In this document: one piece after another, positions 43,231-52,080 of the stretch
Layout: each line of letters opens with the position of its first letter
Position numbering within the stretch: position 1 is the first letter of the stretch
Assembly: GCA_963828285.1 (NCBI GenBank)
Contig: CAWHEB010000002.1
Coordinates: forward strand, 1,302,001 to 1,366,000
DNA from: DAIOEK01 sp963828285
GTDB taxonomy: Bacteria > Chloroflexota > Anaerolineae > Anaerolineales > Anaerolineaceae
DNA length: 64,000 nucleotides
Direction: 5' to 3'
The notes under the pieces: model-generated
The model's database searches: none
The model's input: only the letters and a program-made list of their open reading frames with translations
Told to the model about the DNA's origin: nothing
Position numbers and translations under genes: made by a program

Positions 43231-44079
43231 ATGAACAGGGTCCTTTTGGCAGTACTCGCTCATCCAGATGATGAGACATTTGGTATTGGAGGCACGCTGG
43301 CTTTGTATGCAAAGCAGGGAGACGACGTCTACCTGGTATGTGCAACAAAAGGGGAAGCAGGCATGGTTAGCCCGGAACGCTTGAAAGGATACTCCTCCAT
43401 TGCAGAATTGAGGGAAGCAGAACTACAATGTGCAGGTGCAATTCTAGGGTTGCGAAGTGTCATCTTTCTTGATTACCGTGATTCAGGAATGCCTGGATCG
43501 TCTGATTCATCTCATCCAAAGGCACTCATAAATGCCCCATCTGATGAAGTTGGATCAAAGTTGGTACAGATTATCCGTGAGATCAAACCGCATGTTCTGA
43601 TTACCTTCGATCCCTATGGGGGGTATGGACATCCGGATCATATATTCATTCATCAGGCTGTTCACAACGCCTTCAAAAAAGCATCTGATCCAAGTTACCG
43701 CGGAAATGGAGAAGAACCACATCAGGTTCAAAAGTTTTACTATTACACGATCTCAAAAACAATTATGAAGTGGATGGTTTGGATTATGCCGCTTATAGGA
43801 ATGGATCCGACCAAATATGGTCAGAATGGCGATATAAATTTGCGGGAGATATCAAAAGCAGTTTATCCAATCCATGCAAAGATCAATTATTCCTCAGTGA
43901 AGGAAATCCGGTCTGAAGCATCTTTCTGTTATGTCAGTCAGGGTGGGAAGGATCAGAATAAAGGGGCAGCTGGTCTTTTACGAGGATGGTCGTTATCAAC
44001 TGAAGTGTTTACACGGGAATATCCAGCACCTGTAACCGGATATGTGGAAAAAGATCTATTTGAGGGTGTAATTGGCTAG
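43231..44079 (+). CDS. PIG-L/LmbE family N-deacetylase
   Basis: A 282-residue zinc deacetylase. The metal site Ala-His-Pro-Asp-Asp-Glu-Thr is at residues 10-16 and the second part, Gly-His-Pro-Asp-His, at about residue 130. Family members remove acetyl groups from GlcNAc-type substrates, for example MshB and BshB in mycothiol and bacillithiol synthesis. It follows the phosphatase with a three-base gap and converges with a MshA-like glycosyltransferase 15 bases away, so a joint thiol or glycoconjugate role is possible. Proof is lacking, since no ligase (MshC/BshC) is in the window. Confidence 0.85.
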   Translation: MNRVLLAVLAHPDDETFGIGGTLALYAKQGDDVYLVCATKGEAGMVSPERLKGYSSIAELREAELQCAGAILGLRSVIFLDYRDSGMPGSSDSSHPKALINAPSDEVGSKLVQIIREIKPHVLITFDPYGGYGHPDHIFIHQAVHNAFKKASDPSYRGNGEEPHQVQKFYYYTISKTIMKWMVWIMPLIGMDPTKYGQNGDINLREISKAVYPIHAKINYSSVKEIRSEASFCYVSQGGKDQNKGAAGLLRGWSLSTEVFTREYPAPVTGYVEKDLFEGVIG

Positions 44080-44094
44080 AGGTTCGGATTTTCG

Positions 44095-45351
44095 CTATGA
44101 TTTTTCCGATACAACCTCTTCATAAACCGTTATGATCTTTTGGGTGATGATCTCCCATGCATAGGACTTTGCATACTGCGCAGCCTGTTCACCGATTTGA
44201 TTTCGAAGTTGAGGATCTAAGACCAGTTGGGATAATCGTTTTGCCAATGCCTTCACATCACCACCCTTAACTGTGAATCCGGTTACACCATTTTGGATGA
44301 GATAAGCCAATCCACCAGTATGAGATGCTACAACAGGTGTCCCGCATGCCATTGATTCTAAAGCCACCATACCAAAAGACTCATAGAAAGAAGGCATAAC
44401 CAGCATTTCCGCTGCAGAATAGTAATAAGGCAAGGTGGATTGGTCTCGTTTTCCAAGAAATACAACTGTCTCATCCAGACCCAATTCGTGGCATAAGTTT
44501 CTTAGATGATAGATCTCTGAATATGGATCTTCTGGACACCCATCCGGATCTCCTCCGATGATTGCTAGATGGTATCGACACAAATTTTGGTGATACTCAT
44601 CCTTGAGTAAAGCAATTGCTTTAATCAAAGTATCTACACCCTTCAGTGGTTCCAAACGTCCAACAAACAGCAGCATACACGAATCCTGAGGGATGCCTAT
44701 AACAGCTTTTGCTTCATCTTTTGGGATGGGATAAAAATGACTATTGTCCACTCCTGGTGGGATGATATTTATCTTCTTTGCATTGATGGAATATAGGGTG
44801 GTTAATTGCTCAAACTCAGCTGGAGTTGCCGCAATTACACGGGCAGCATTATCCATGGCTTGTTGTTCTCCATCAAGTCTGTACGCGCCTTCTATGATCT
44901 CAGAATGTCTGGCTACTTTATTCTTCATATGCCCAAGTGTGTGGAACATTTGCACAATAGGTATGTTCCATTTTTTCTGTAAAAACCCCGCTGCGACTCC
45001 CGACATCCAATAATGGCTATGGATCACATCATAGTGAATCCCTTTTCGACTGGAAAATTCAAGAATCCCTTCAACAAACTCGGGAATGTGCCTTGAAAGC
45101 ACACTTTTTGTTAGAGGTATCTCAGGACCTGCATTGATATGCACAACACGATTTGAATATCCGAGATCATGAAGAACATGCGGTACGTGTTCATCCTGGG
45201 AACGTGTGAAAACATCTACTTGCACACCTGCGTGTCCAAGGAATCGGGTAAGTTCTCGGACATAGACATTCATTCCACCAGTATCTTTTCCACCTAGTAT
45301 GGCCAGTGGACATGTATGATATGAGATCATGGCAACGCGCATAGATTTCAC
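44095..45351 (-). CDS. GT4 family glycosyltransferase, MshA-like
   Basis: A 418-residue GT-B glycosyltransferase. The N-terminus has Gly-Gly-Lys-Asp-Thr-Gly-Gly-Met-Asn-Val-Tyr-Val, close to the MshA/sucrose-phosphate-synthase loop that binds the acceptor. The C-terminal half has Val-Gly-Arg-Leu-Glu-Pro-Leu-Lys-Gly and the donor-binding Pro-Ser-Phe-Tyr-Glu-Ser-Phe-Gly-Met-Val-Ala-Leu-Glu-Ser. Substrate choices include D-inositol 3-phosphate with UDP-GlcNAc (MshA) or sugar phosphates. A PIG-L deacetylase is convergent next door. The family call is firm, the substrate is not. Confidence 0.87.
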   Translation of the reverse strand: MKSMRVAMISYHTCPLAILGGKDTGGMNVYVRELTRFLGHAGVQVDVFTRSQDEHVPHVLHDLGYSNRVVHINAGPEIPLTKSVLSRHIPEFVEGILEFSSRKGIHYDVIHSHYWMSGVAAGFLQKKWNIPIVQMFHTLGHMKNKVARHSEIIEGAYRLDGEQQAMDNAARVIAATPAEFEQLTTLYSINAKKINIIPPGVDNSHFYPIPKDEAKAVIGIPQDSCMLLFVGRLEPLKGVDTLIKAIALLKDEYHQNLCRYHLAIIGGDPDGCPEDPYSEIYHLRNLCHELGLDETVVFLGKRDQSTLPYYYSAAEMLVMPSFYESFGMVALESMACGTPVVASHTGGLAYLIQNGVTGFTVKGGDVKALAKRLSQLVLDPQLRNQIGEQAAQYAKSYAWEIITQKIITVYEEVVSEKS

Positions 45352-45457
45352 CTAAAAAAACACTACTCATAATGTTTACGACTATCCATAAAGTATAACG
45401 GCTACGTGGTTTACTTACCCTGGATGTTACAAGATTGATTGCTCTTCAAACTCATAA

Positions 45458-45503
45458 TTGACATGTCGATAAATTCCTCCTATACTGGTACTATACCAGT
45501 ATA
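45458..45503 (+). promoter_or_regulatory. gntR promoter with overlapping GntR-type operator
   Basis: TTGACA (45458-45463), exactly 17 bases, then TATACT (45481-45486). A perfect 10-bp inverted repeat TATACTGGTA / TACCAGTATA (45481-45490 and 45494-45503, three-base gap) starts at the -10 and covers the transcript start. TGGT-N5-ACCA resembles HutC/NagR/DasR-type sites, which use a four-base centre. Autorepression of the sugar-uptake operon is expected. Confidence 0.82.
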
Positions 45504-45518
45504 TATAATCAGGATCAT

Positions 45519-46247
45519 ATGACAGACACATCTCCTCTGCCGGTTTACTTACAGATCATGAATTCTATCCTGCAATCGATCGAGCGTGGGGAATACCAGC
45601 CCGGAGATCAACTTCCCTCTCAACGGGACCTTTGTGAACAATTCCATACCAGCCAGATGACCATGCGAAGGGTTCTGGATGAACTTCATCGCACAGGCAT
45701 GATACGCACAATTCCAGGCAAGGGTATCTATATCAAACAAAAGTCAAAACCATCTGATTATGGATCCCTCCAGGGATTTGAGGTTCAGATGGCAAGGCTG
45801 GGGATGAAACCGTATACCAAAACCCTCGAAGCAAAAATCATAACTGCAACTACTTATCTGGGACAAATGCTCCACATCCAGCCTGGTTCACAAGTGGTTT
45901 ATATCTATCGGCTAAGGTACGCGGATGGCAACCCCATATCTCTATACAAAGTCTATGTACCGCATGCACTATGCCCTGGAATTCTGGATAATGGTGTAGC
46001 CAACAAGTCATTGTTCTCTGTCTTGCGTGAATGTTACAAACTTACCCTGGTCGGCAGCAGAAATACGGCTACAGCGGTTTTACCGGATGAAAATACCCGG
46101 CAATTACTTGAGTTAAATGAGCCGGTTGCGCTGATGTTGAGGGAACAGATCACATTTTTGGATACCGGAGACATTATAGAATACAGTAGAAACTACAGCC
46201 GTGGAGATATGTACTGTGTTCAGTATGATGAGGGACAGGTATTTTGA
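45519..46247 (+). CDS. GntR/HutC-family transcriptional regulator (UTRA domain)
   Basis: A 242-residue repressor: a winged helix-turn-helix at about residues 6-74 (Pro-Val-Tyr-Leu-Gln-Ile near the start, Pro-Gly-Asp-Gln-Leu-Pro-Ser-Gln-Arg, Met-Thr-Met-Arg-Arg-Val-Leu-Asp-Glu-Leu) and a UTRA ligand-binding domain (about 90-238). HutC-type members sense phosphorylated sugars or amino sugars. AGGA precedes the ATG. It heads the run of transporter and catabolic genes that follow and its own promoter carries a matching operator. Confidence 0.92.
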   Translation: MTDTSPLPVYLQIMNSILQSIERGEYQPGDQLPSQRDLCEQFHTSQMTMRRVLDELHRTGMIRTIPGKGIYIKQKSKPSDYGSLQGFEVQMARLGMKPYTKTLEAKIITATTYLGQMLHIQPGSQVVYIYRLRYADGNPISLYKVYVPHALCPGILDNGVANKSLFSVLRECYKLTLVGSRNTATAVLPDENTRQLLELNEPVALMLREQITFLDTGDIIEYSRNYSRGDMYCVQYDEGQVF

Positions 46248-46362
46248 CAGTAAATTACCGAAATTCTCGGATTATTTCCAAGGAGGATAAGAGTAAAGAC
46301 AATTAAAATTTTTGTTCTACGCCGTTTATGATAATTCAACCATCACGAAAGAGGACAATAAC

Positions 46363-47778
46363 ATGAATTTCAAAAGAATTGTTTATCTACTGATTATGGT
46401 CACCATGATGGTGAGCATAGCAAGTTGCGCTCCAGCTGCAACTCCAATCGCAGAAGCTCCAGCAGCCCCGGTGGAAGCTCCAGTAGCAACCGAAGTCCCT
46501 GCCGCCGCTCCTGCTGCTCCAGCTGAACCCGCCGTAGAAGCAGTGACTTTCAAAGTGTGGGATATTTACTCCCGTCCTGCTGAAGTTGCCATCATGGATA
46601 CAATTGTGGCACAGTATCAGAAGGATTTCCCCAATGTAACTGTCGTTCGCGAAGCAAAAACCATGGATGACCTGAAGACTACAACCGCCCTGGCACTGAA
46701 AAGTGACGAGAGCCCGGATGTTGTTATGGTCAACCAGGGAGAGTCTGACATGGGCGCACTGGTCAAAGCCGGTTTACTTGTTCCATTGAATGACTATGCT
46801 ACCAAGTATGGTTGGTTCGATAAATTCCCCGCCAGCCTGGTCCGTCTCAATAGCTGGACTGCAGATGGAACCAGGATGGGCGAAGGCAATTTCTATGCAC
46901 TTCCCCAACAGGCAGAATTGATTGGCGTTTACTACCGCAAAGATCTTTTCGCAAAATACAACATAGCCATCCCCAAGACATTTGAAGAATTCCAGGCTGC
47001 AACCCTGACATTGAAGACCAATGGCGAAACTCCCATCATCTATGGTGGCCTTGATGGTTGGCCTGCCATCCATCTCTACAGCGAACTTCAGGGTGTCTAC
47101 CAGGGTTCTCGTGAATGGTACGACAACTTCATGTTCCAATCCGGAACGGTCGACTTCAATACACCCGAGAACCTCGAAGCAGCCAAAGCGCTTCAAGGCT
47201 GGGCGACCGATGAAATTGTGATGAAAGATTTCGCCGGTGTAGGATATGATGACTCTTGGCAATTGTTCTCTTCCGGTAAAGGCGCAATGCTCATCACCGG
47301 TAGCTGGTTGAGCGGTGATCTTGCTGCCAGCCCCGAAATCGCCAACATCGGTTTCTTCCTGGTACCCCCCAAGGATGCCGGTGGATATAAACTGACCGTT
47401 GGTGGAACCGGCTTTGGCTTTGCCATCAGCGCAAAATCCAAACAGCAAGAATTGGCTTCTCAGTACATCAACTACATGTACTCTGAACAGACAGCCAAAC
47501 TCTTGCTTGACAATGGGTATCTTCCAGTTTACCCGGTCGATACCTCCAGTCTGCCAGATGGTTTACTGAAAGAAATTGCCACAGCCTGGACAACCCTGAA
47601 CACAACCAATTCAGTAGGTTATTACATGGATTGGGTTACACCAACCATGTATGGCACGATCACCAGTGCATTGCAGGAACTCATGGGCAAGGCAATTACT
47701 CCCGAAGAGTTCATTACCAAAGTAAACGATGATTATGTTAAAGGCCTTGAAGCAAAAGGTATTACCATAACCAAGTAA
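46363..47778 (+). CDS. ABC transporter sugar-binding lipoprotein
   Basis: A 471-residue family 1 extracellular solute-binding protein. The signal peptide ends in Ile-Ala-Ser-Cys (residue 21), a low-complexity Ala/Pro/Glu/Val linker follows (about 22-62), and the mature protein has the MalE-like fold with Asp-Ser-Trp-Gln-Leu-Phe-Ser-Ser-Gly-Lys-Gly-Ala-Met and Gly-Ser-Trp-Leu signatures. It captures oligosaccharides for the two permeases downstream. GAGGA precedes ATG 46363. The substrate is not readable but GH4 and PfkB genes follow. Confidence 0.9.
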   Translation: MNFKRIVYLLIMVTMMVSIASCAPAATPIAEAPAAPVEAPVATEVPAAAPAAPAEPAVEAVTFKVWDIYSRPAEVAIMDTIVAQYQKDFPNVTVVREAKTMDDLKTTTALALKSDESPDVVMVNQGESDMGALVKAGLLVPLNDYATKYGWFDKFPASLVRLNSWTADGTRMGEGNFYALPQQAELIGVYYRKDLFAKYNIAIPKTFEEFQAATLTLKTNGETPIIYGGLDGWPAIHLYSELQGVYQGSREWYDNFMFQSGTVDFNTPENLEAAKALQGWATDEIVMKDFAGVGYDDSWQLFSSGKGAMLITGSWLSGDLAASPEIANIGFFLVPPKDAGGYKLTVGGTGFGFAISAKSKQQELASQYINYMYSEQTAKLLLDNGYLPVYPVDTSSLPDGLLKEIATAWTTLNTTNSVGYYMDWVTPTMYGTITSALQELMGKAITPEEFITKVNDDYVKGLEAKGITITK

Positions 47779-47793
47779 TCTCAGTCTTATGAG

Positions 47794-47821
47794 TGCAAGC
47801 CCGCCTTTCAGCGGGCTTGCA
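47794..47821 (+). other. Intercistronic hairpin between binding protein and permease genes
   Basis: A perfect 11-bp stem TGCAAGCCCGC and complement with a six-base loop, 15 bases after the binding-protein stop and 22 before the permease start. It has no U-tract. Hairpins in this position are known to raise binding-protein levels over permease levels (as between malE and malF). Confidence 0.75.
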
Positions 47822-47843
47822 CCATTACAGAAAAGCAGACTTC

Positions 47844-48752
47844 ATGACCTCTTCAGTTGTAAACAGAACAAACCACCGGAAACGATTCTCGATCACTCCC
47901 TATCTTTACGTTCTGCCCGCATTTGTTTTATATGCCATTTTCATTTTTATTCCTATTTTAAATACATTTCGTTTAAGCTTCTTCGATTGGACTGGATTCG
48001 ATGCAGAAAAGTGGATTGGGATCAAGAATTATGTGGAGTTATTCGGTGATTCGGTTTTTCGAACCGGATTATTCAATAACCTGAAATTCATCAGCTTCTT
48101 TACCATCTTTCCGATAGCGATTGCATTAATTCTCACTTCATTCCTTGCAAGGCGGGGCATCAGAGGAAGAAATCTTTTCCAGACCAGTTTTTTTCTATCT
48201 TATATCATGCCCATGGTGGTGGTGGGAGTAGTCTGGCGTTGGATCTATAACCCGATTTTCGGTCCATTGAATTCCACACTCAAACAGATTGGTTTGGAAT
48301 TTCTGGCAAAGCCGTGGTTGGGTGACTTCAATCTTGCTTTGCCGGCTGTTGGTCTGATCGCGACCTGGGTGGAGTATGGTTATTGCCTGACCTTATTTAT
48401 GGCTGGGGTTCAACGGATCGATGAATCCCTATATGATGCTGCCAAAGTCGATGGCGCCAATCGGTGGCAGCAGCTATTAAATGTGACCATCCCGGGGATT
48501 TCTGCTGAGATCAATGTTGCTCTGGTGACCACCTTTATCGCTGCTTTGCGTGTCTTCGACCTGGTTTTTGTAACAACGAAAGGTGGACCCGGACAGTCCA
48601 CTATCGTGACCAGCTTGTGGCTCTACGAAAACGCGTTCCAGATCAACCGTGTGGGTTACGCAGCTTCAATAGCTGTAGTGCAGACGATTATCATCCTGAT
48701 CATTTCTTACTTCCTTTTGAACCGCTCATCTGACCACAGCAGGGAAGAATAG
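47844..48752 (+). CDS. ABC sugar transporter permease, MalF type
   Basis: A 302-residue permease with six membrane helices. The ATPase-contact loop is the EAA-type motif Tyr-Asp-Ala-Ala-Lys-Val-Asp-Gly-Ala-Asn-Arg-Trp-Gln near residue 205. Another frame mark is Phe-Asp-Trp-Thr-Gly in the N-terminal part. It is the MalF/UgpA-like half of the importer. The ATG at 47844 is chosen because the open frame extends upstream only into the intercistronic hairpin. The MalG-type partner follows one base after its stop. Confidence 0.9.
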   Translation: MTSSVVNRTNHRKRFSITPYLYVLPAFVLYAIFIFIPILNTFRLSFFDWTGFDAEKWIGIKNYVELFGDSVFRTGLFNNLKFISFFTIFPIAIALILTSFLARRGIRGRNLFQTSFFLSYIMPMVVVGVVWRWIYNPIFGPLNSTLKQIGLEFLAKPWLGDFNLALPAVGLIATWVEYGYCLTLFMAGVQRIDESLYDAAKVDGANRWQQLLNVTIPGISAEINVALVTTFIAALRVFDLVFVTTKGGPGQSTIVTSLWLYENAFQINRVGYAASIAVVQTIIILIISYFLLNRSSDHSREE

Positions 48753-48753
48753 C

Positions 48754-49629
48754 ATGCAAGATTCTTTATCCTCAAAAAACAATTCCAATAGACTTGCTGC
48801 CATCTCAAGGATCGTAGGCATTTTGTTTATTTACATCATCCTCATACTTTTCCTGCTCTCCACGCTGCTCCCATTTCTATCTATCGCGCTGGCCGGATTC
48901 AAAGCCCCAAGTGAATTGATCGAGAGCGCTTTTGCATTGCCAAAACAATTTCGTTTTGAAAACTTTGTCAATGCATGGAATCAGGCTCATTTTTCCTGGT
49001 ATTTCAAAAACAGTGTAATTGTCGTTATTCCTGTTGTAGTCATCGGCACAATTCTTTCAATAATGTCGGGCTACGCTTTTGCGCAAATGAAATTCAACTA
49101 TAGCAAAGTGCTTTTTGCGCTATTCCTGGTCGGTATCATGGTTCCGCAGGAATCCTATATTATTCCGCTGTATTATTTGCAGAAATCATTAAAACTCACT
49201 GATACCTATTTTGGGATGATCCTACCGCAGATTGCGATGAGCGTCTGCTTCGGCTCGTTCTGGATGCGTGGATTCTTTAAGTCCCTGCCCAAAGACCTTT
49301 CCGATGCAGCTAAAGTGGATGGTTGTAATACATGGAAAACGTTATGGAGTGTATTGGTCCCAAACGCCTGGGCAGCAATTTCCACCATGTGCGTGCTCTT
49401 CTTTATTTGGACCTGGAATGATTTCATGATCGCACTGGTGAATATATCAACCGACACATTGAGGACTATGCCTCTCGGACTTGCTTTCTTCCAGGGTAGA
49501 TATTCTTCAAATGTGCCTCTTGTTTCAGCGGCAGCAACCATTGTTTCGTTGCCAACAATACTGGTCTATCTTTTCTTCCAACGCCAATTTACCCGCGGAA
49601 TTACTTCCGGTACTGTTCACGGGTCTTAA
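48754..49629 (+). CDS. ABC sugar transporter permease, MalG type
   Basis: A 291-residue permease with six helices and an EAA-type loop Ser-Asp-Ala-Ala-Lys-Val-Asp-Gly-Cys-Asn-Thr-Trp near residue 190. The N-terminal Ala-Pro-Ser-Glu-Leu and Phe-Glu-Asn-Phe segments fit the MalG/UgpE class. It would pair with the upstream permease. No ATPase gene is in the cluster, so a shared MsmX/UgpC-like ATPase elsewhere is expected. Confidence 0.9.
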   Translation: MQDSLSSKNNSNRLAAISRIVGILFIYIILILFLLSTLLPFLSIALAGFKAPSELIESAFALPKQFRFENFVNAWNQAHFSWYFKNSVIVVIPVVVIGTILSIMSGYAFAQMKFNYSKVLFALFLVGIMVPQESYIIPLYYLQKSLKLTDTYFGMILPQIAMSVCFGSFWMRGFFKSLPKDLSDAAKVDGCNTWKTLWSVLVPNAWAAISTMCVLFFIWTWNDFMIALVNISTDTLRTMPLGLAFFQGRYSSNVPLVSAAATIVSLPTILVYLFFQRQFTRGITSGTVHGS

Positions 49630-49652
49630 CCAAATTTGAAGGGATGTCACGA

Positions 49653-51033
49653 ATGAAATTATCGCTAATCGGTGGAGGAGGAATTCGTGCCCCACTTGTG
49701 ATTCAATCCGCACTCCGCAGGGCAAATAAGATCCATCTGGATGAGATCTGTCTGATGGATAATGATGCCAGAACAGCTTGAACTGATCGGGAAGATCTGC
49801 AAACTGACCGCAAAAGAAGCCGGCAGCAATGTTAAGATCACATTTACCACCAAACCTGAAGAGGCTTTGGATGGAGCCGGATACGTAATCACCACGATTC
49901 GCGTAGGTAAAGAAAAAGGCCGTGTTTTGGACGAACGGATTGCCCTCTCCCATCATGTTCTGGGTCAGGAAACTACCGGTCCGGGTGGTTTTGCTATGGC
50001 CATGCGCAGCATCCCGGCTATTATTAAATACGCTGAGATGATGGACAAGCTGGCTCCCAATGCCTGGATGTTTAACTTCACCAATCCAGCAGGATTGGTT
50101 ACCCAGGCAGTTCGGGATAGCGGATTTTCCAAATTTGTAGGTATATGCGACGGTGCTAATCAAGGTCAACATTGGGCAGCCCGACACTTCCAGGTACCTC
50201 CGGAGCAGGTTCGTGCTGAGGTTTTTGGATTGAATCATCTTTCATGGTCAAGAAGCTTCACTGTGAATGGTGTAGAAAAACTCCCCGAACTTCTAGCAAA
50301 TGACAACTTCTTGAAAATAAGTGACGAAAAGGTGTTCGAGCCTGAGCTGGTCAGGCAGACCGGTCTGTGGATGAATGAGTACCTGTTTTATTTCCATTAT
50401 GCTGACCGGGCGATTAAGAGCATCCTTGCGGAAAAACAAACCCGTGGGGAAGAGATACTTCACCTGAATAAAGAACTGATGGATAAACTTTCTGAGGTTA
50501 ATCCGGATCAATTCCCAGTGGAAGCAATGCGAACGTATTGGGCATACAACGAACGGCGTGGAGCAACCTATATGAACTACGCCAATCCTAACGGTCCTTC
50601 CATCGAAGAAGCAGATCACCTGGAATACAAGGGAGATGAAGATAACACATTTAGCGAAGGTTACGCTGGAGTAGCTTTGGGGATTGTTGAGGCGTTTGAA
50701 TCTGGTATCCCGGTTCACATGGCCATGAACATACCCAATCAAGGATCCATCGATTGCATGCGTCCCGGTGATGTGGTTGAGATCAGCTGCGATGTGGATA
50801 AACAAGGGATCCATCCTGTCAAGATCGGAAGCATCCCTGAATCTCAGGAACTATTGATGCGCTCTGTCAAGCAATATGAACGATTGGCTGTTGAAGCGAT
50901 TCTGACCAGGTCCAGGCAGAAGGCATATCTCGCTCTGATGGCTCATCCATTGGTTCTGTCCTATTCTCTGGGAAAGACTCTGGTTGACGAATATCTTCAA
51001 GCTCACGCAGCTTTTGTAGGTGAGTGGAAGTAA
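49653..51033 (+). pseudogene. GH4 family NAD-dependent glycosidase, frameshifted near N-terminus
   Basis: A GH4 enzyme of about 459 residues split by a single extra base. The first frame (ATG 49653) gives the Rossmann start Leu-Ile-Gly-Gly-Gly-Gly-Ile-Arg and stops at TGA 49778. The main frame continues as Pro-Glu-Gln-Leu-Glu-Leu-Ile-Gly and runs to 51033, with Phe-Thr-Asn-Pro-Ala-Gly, Gly-Ile-Cys-Asp-Gly-Ala-Asn and Phe-Gly-Leu-Asn-His-Leu-Ser-Trp (the Mn-binding Cys and His). Deleting G49767 restores Met-Asp-Asn-Asp-Pro-Glu-Gln. GH4 enzymes use NAD+ and Mn2+ to cleave alpha- or 6-phospho-beta-glycosides. PfkB follows two bases after its stop. Confidence 0.85.
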
Positions 51034-51035
51034 TT

Positions 51036-51986
51036 ATGACCCAAAACAATATCCAGCAAAAACCATTTTTTGATGTGGTTGTGGCAGGCTCATACTTCTG
51101 CGACATGATCTATACCGGACTATCGGAAGTACCAAGGTTGGGTGCCGATATCTTCAGCAAGAGTTTTGATATGGTACCTGGTGGTACCTATTACATCGTC
51201 AAAATTTTGAAAAATCTGGGGATGAAGACTGGTTGGATCTGTGAATTTGGAAATGATTTCTTTAGTAAATTTATTCTGGAACAAGCCAAACAGGATGGTA
51301 TTGATATCTCGCTAAGCCGCTTTTATGACCGTCCAAAACGGGTGGTAGCTTCTAGTTTTTCCTTTGAACACGATCGTGGATTTGTCAGTTACGAAGATGA
51401 ACCATATCAACAGCCGACTTATGATGAATTGGAAATGCTCAACTTTCGTGCAATTCTTTTCCCCGGGATCAGCGATTGGAAAGTGATTGAAACAGTAGAT
51501 GCTCTCCCAAACCGCAAAGATTTCGTCCTGTTCATGGATTGCCAACATTCATCCGAAACGATCCATACGCCGGGGATTGTTAATGCCTTGCGCAACCTGG
51601 ATATTTTCGCCCCAAATGAATGTGAGGCTTTACACTTTACCGGTGAATCTGACATATTAAAAGCCCTCGATATCTTGGCAAATATTGTTCCTTGTGTTTT
51701 GTTAAAGAGGGGTGCCAAAGGAGCGCTGATTCGCAAGGGAAATCAAACTTGGGAAGTCCCAGGGATCAAAGTGGAAGTGGTCGATACCACCGGAGCAGGG
51801 GATAGTTTTAACGCTGGTTTCCTGTATGCTTTGTTGCAAGACCTGCCTTTCGAGCAATGTTTACGGTTTGGAAATATCATCGGGGGATTGAGTGTCTCCG
51901 CAACCGGACCATTGAATTGCCCGGATATTCAGATGATCCGTGAGATGGTAAAGCATTACGAACAATATCAAGTGACTGATCTGTGA
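51036..51986 (+). CDS. PfkB-family carbohydrate kinase
   Basis: A 316-residue ribokinase-like kinase. The sugar-binding Gly-Gly-Thr-Tyr-Tyr-Ile-Val segment near residue 50 precedes the ATP/anion-hole motif Asp-Thr-Thr-Gly-Ala-Gly-Asp-Ser-Phe-Asn-Ala-Gly-Phe at about 250-262, whose Asp is the catalytic base. It would phosphorylate a monosaccharide released by the upstream glycosidase. The ATG at 51036, with GGAAG upstream, begins two bases after the GH4 stop; a GTG at 51024 is the alternative. Confidence 0.9.
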   Translation: MTQNNIQQKPFFDVVVAGSYFCDMIYTGLSEVPRLGADIFSKSFDMVPGGTYYIVKILKNLGMKTGWICEFGNDFFSKFILEQAKQDGIDISLSRFYDRPKRVVASSFSFEHDRGFVSYEDEPYQQPTYDELEMLNFRAILFPGISDWKVIETVDALPNRKDFVLFMDCQHSSETIHTPGIVNALRNLDIFAPNECEALHFTGESDILKALDILANIVPCVLLKRGAKGALIRKGNQTWEVPGIKVEVVDTTGAGDSFNAGFLYALLQDLPFEQCLRFGNIIGGLSVSATGPLNCPDIQMIREMVKHYEQYQVTDL

Positions 51987-52014
51987 TGGTTACTGGCACG
52001 CTCTACATTCAGGG

Positions 52015-52043
52015 TTGTCAACTTACCATTATCGCTTTATAAT
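52015..52043 (+). promoter_or_regulatory. Sigma-70-like promoter of S1-domain gene
   Basis: TTGTCA (52015-52020), exactly 17 bases, then TATAAT (52038-52043). The transcript would begin near 52050, which excludes an in-frame ATG at 52042 and supports the start at 52081. Confidence 0.8.
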
Positions 52044-52080
52044 GGTAAGACATTTCACCGAAGTGGAGTATTTAAACCGT

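Noticed and set aside
47793..47843. Permease start at 47793
   Set aside because: It would place 17 codons inside the intercistronic hairpin; ATG 47844 fits the family N-terminus.
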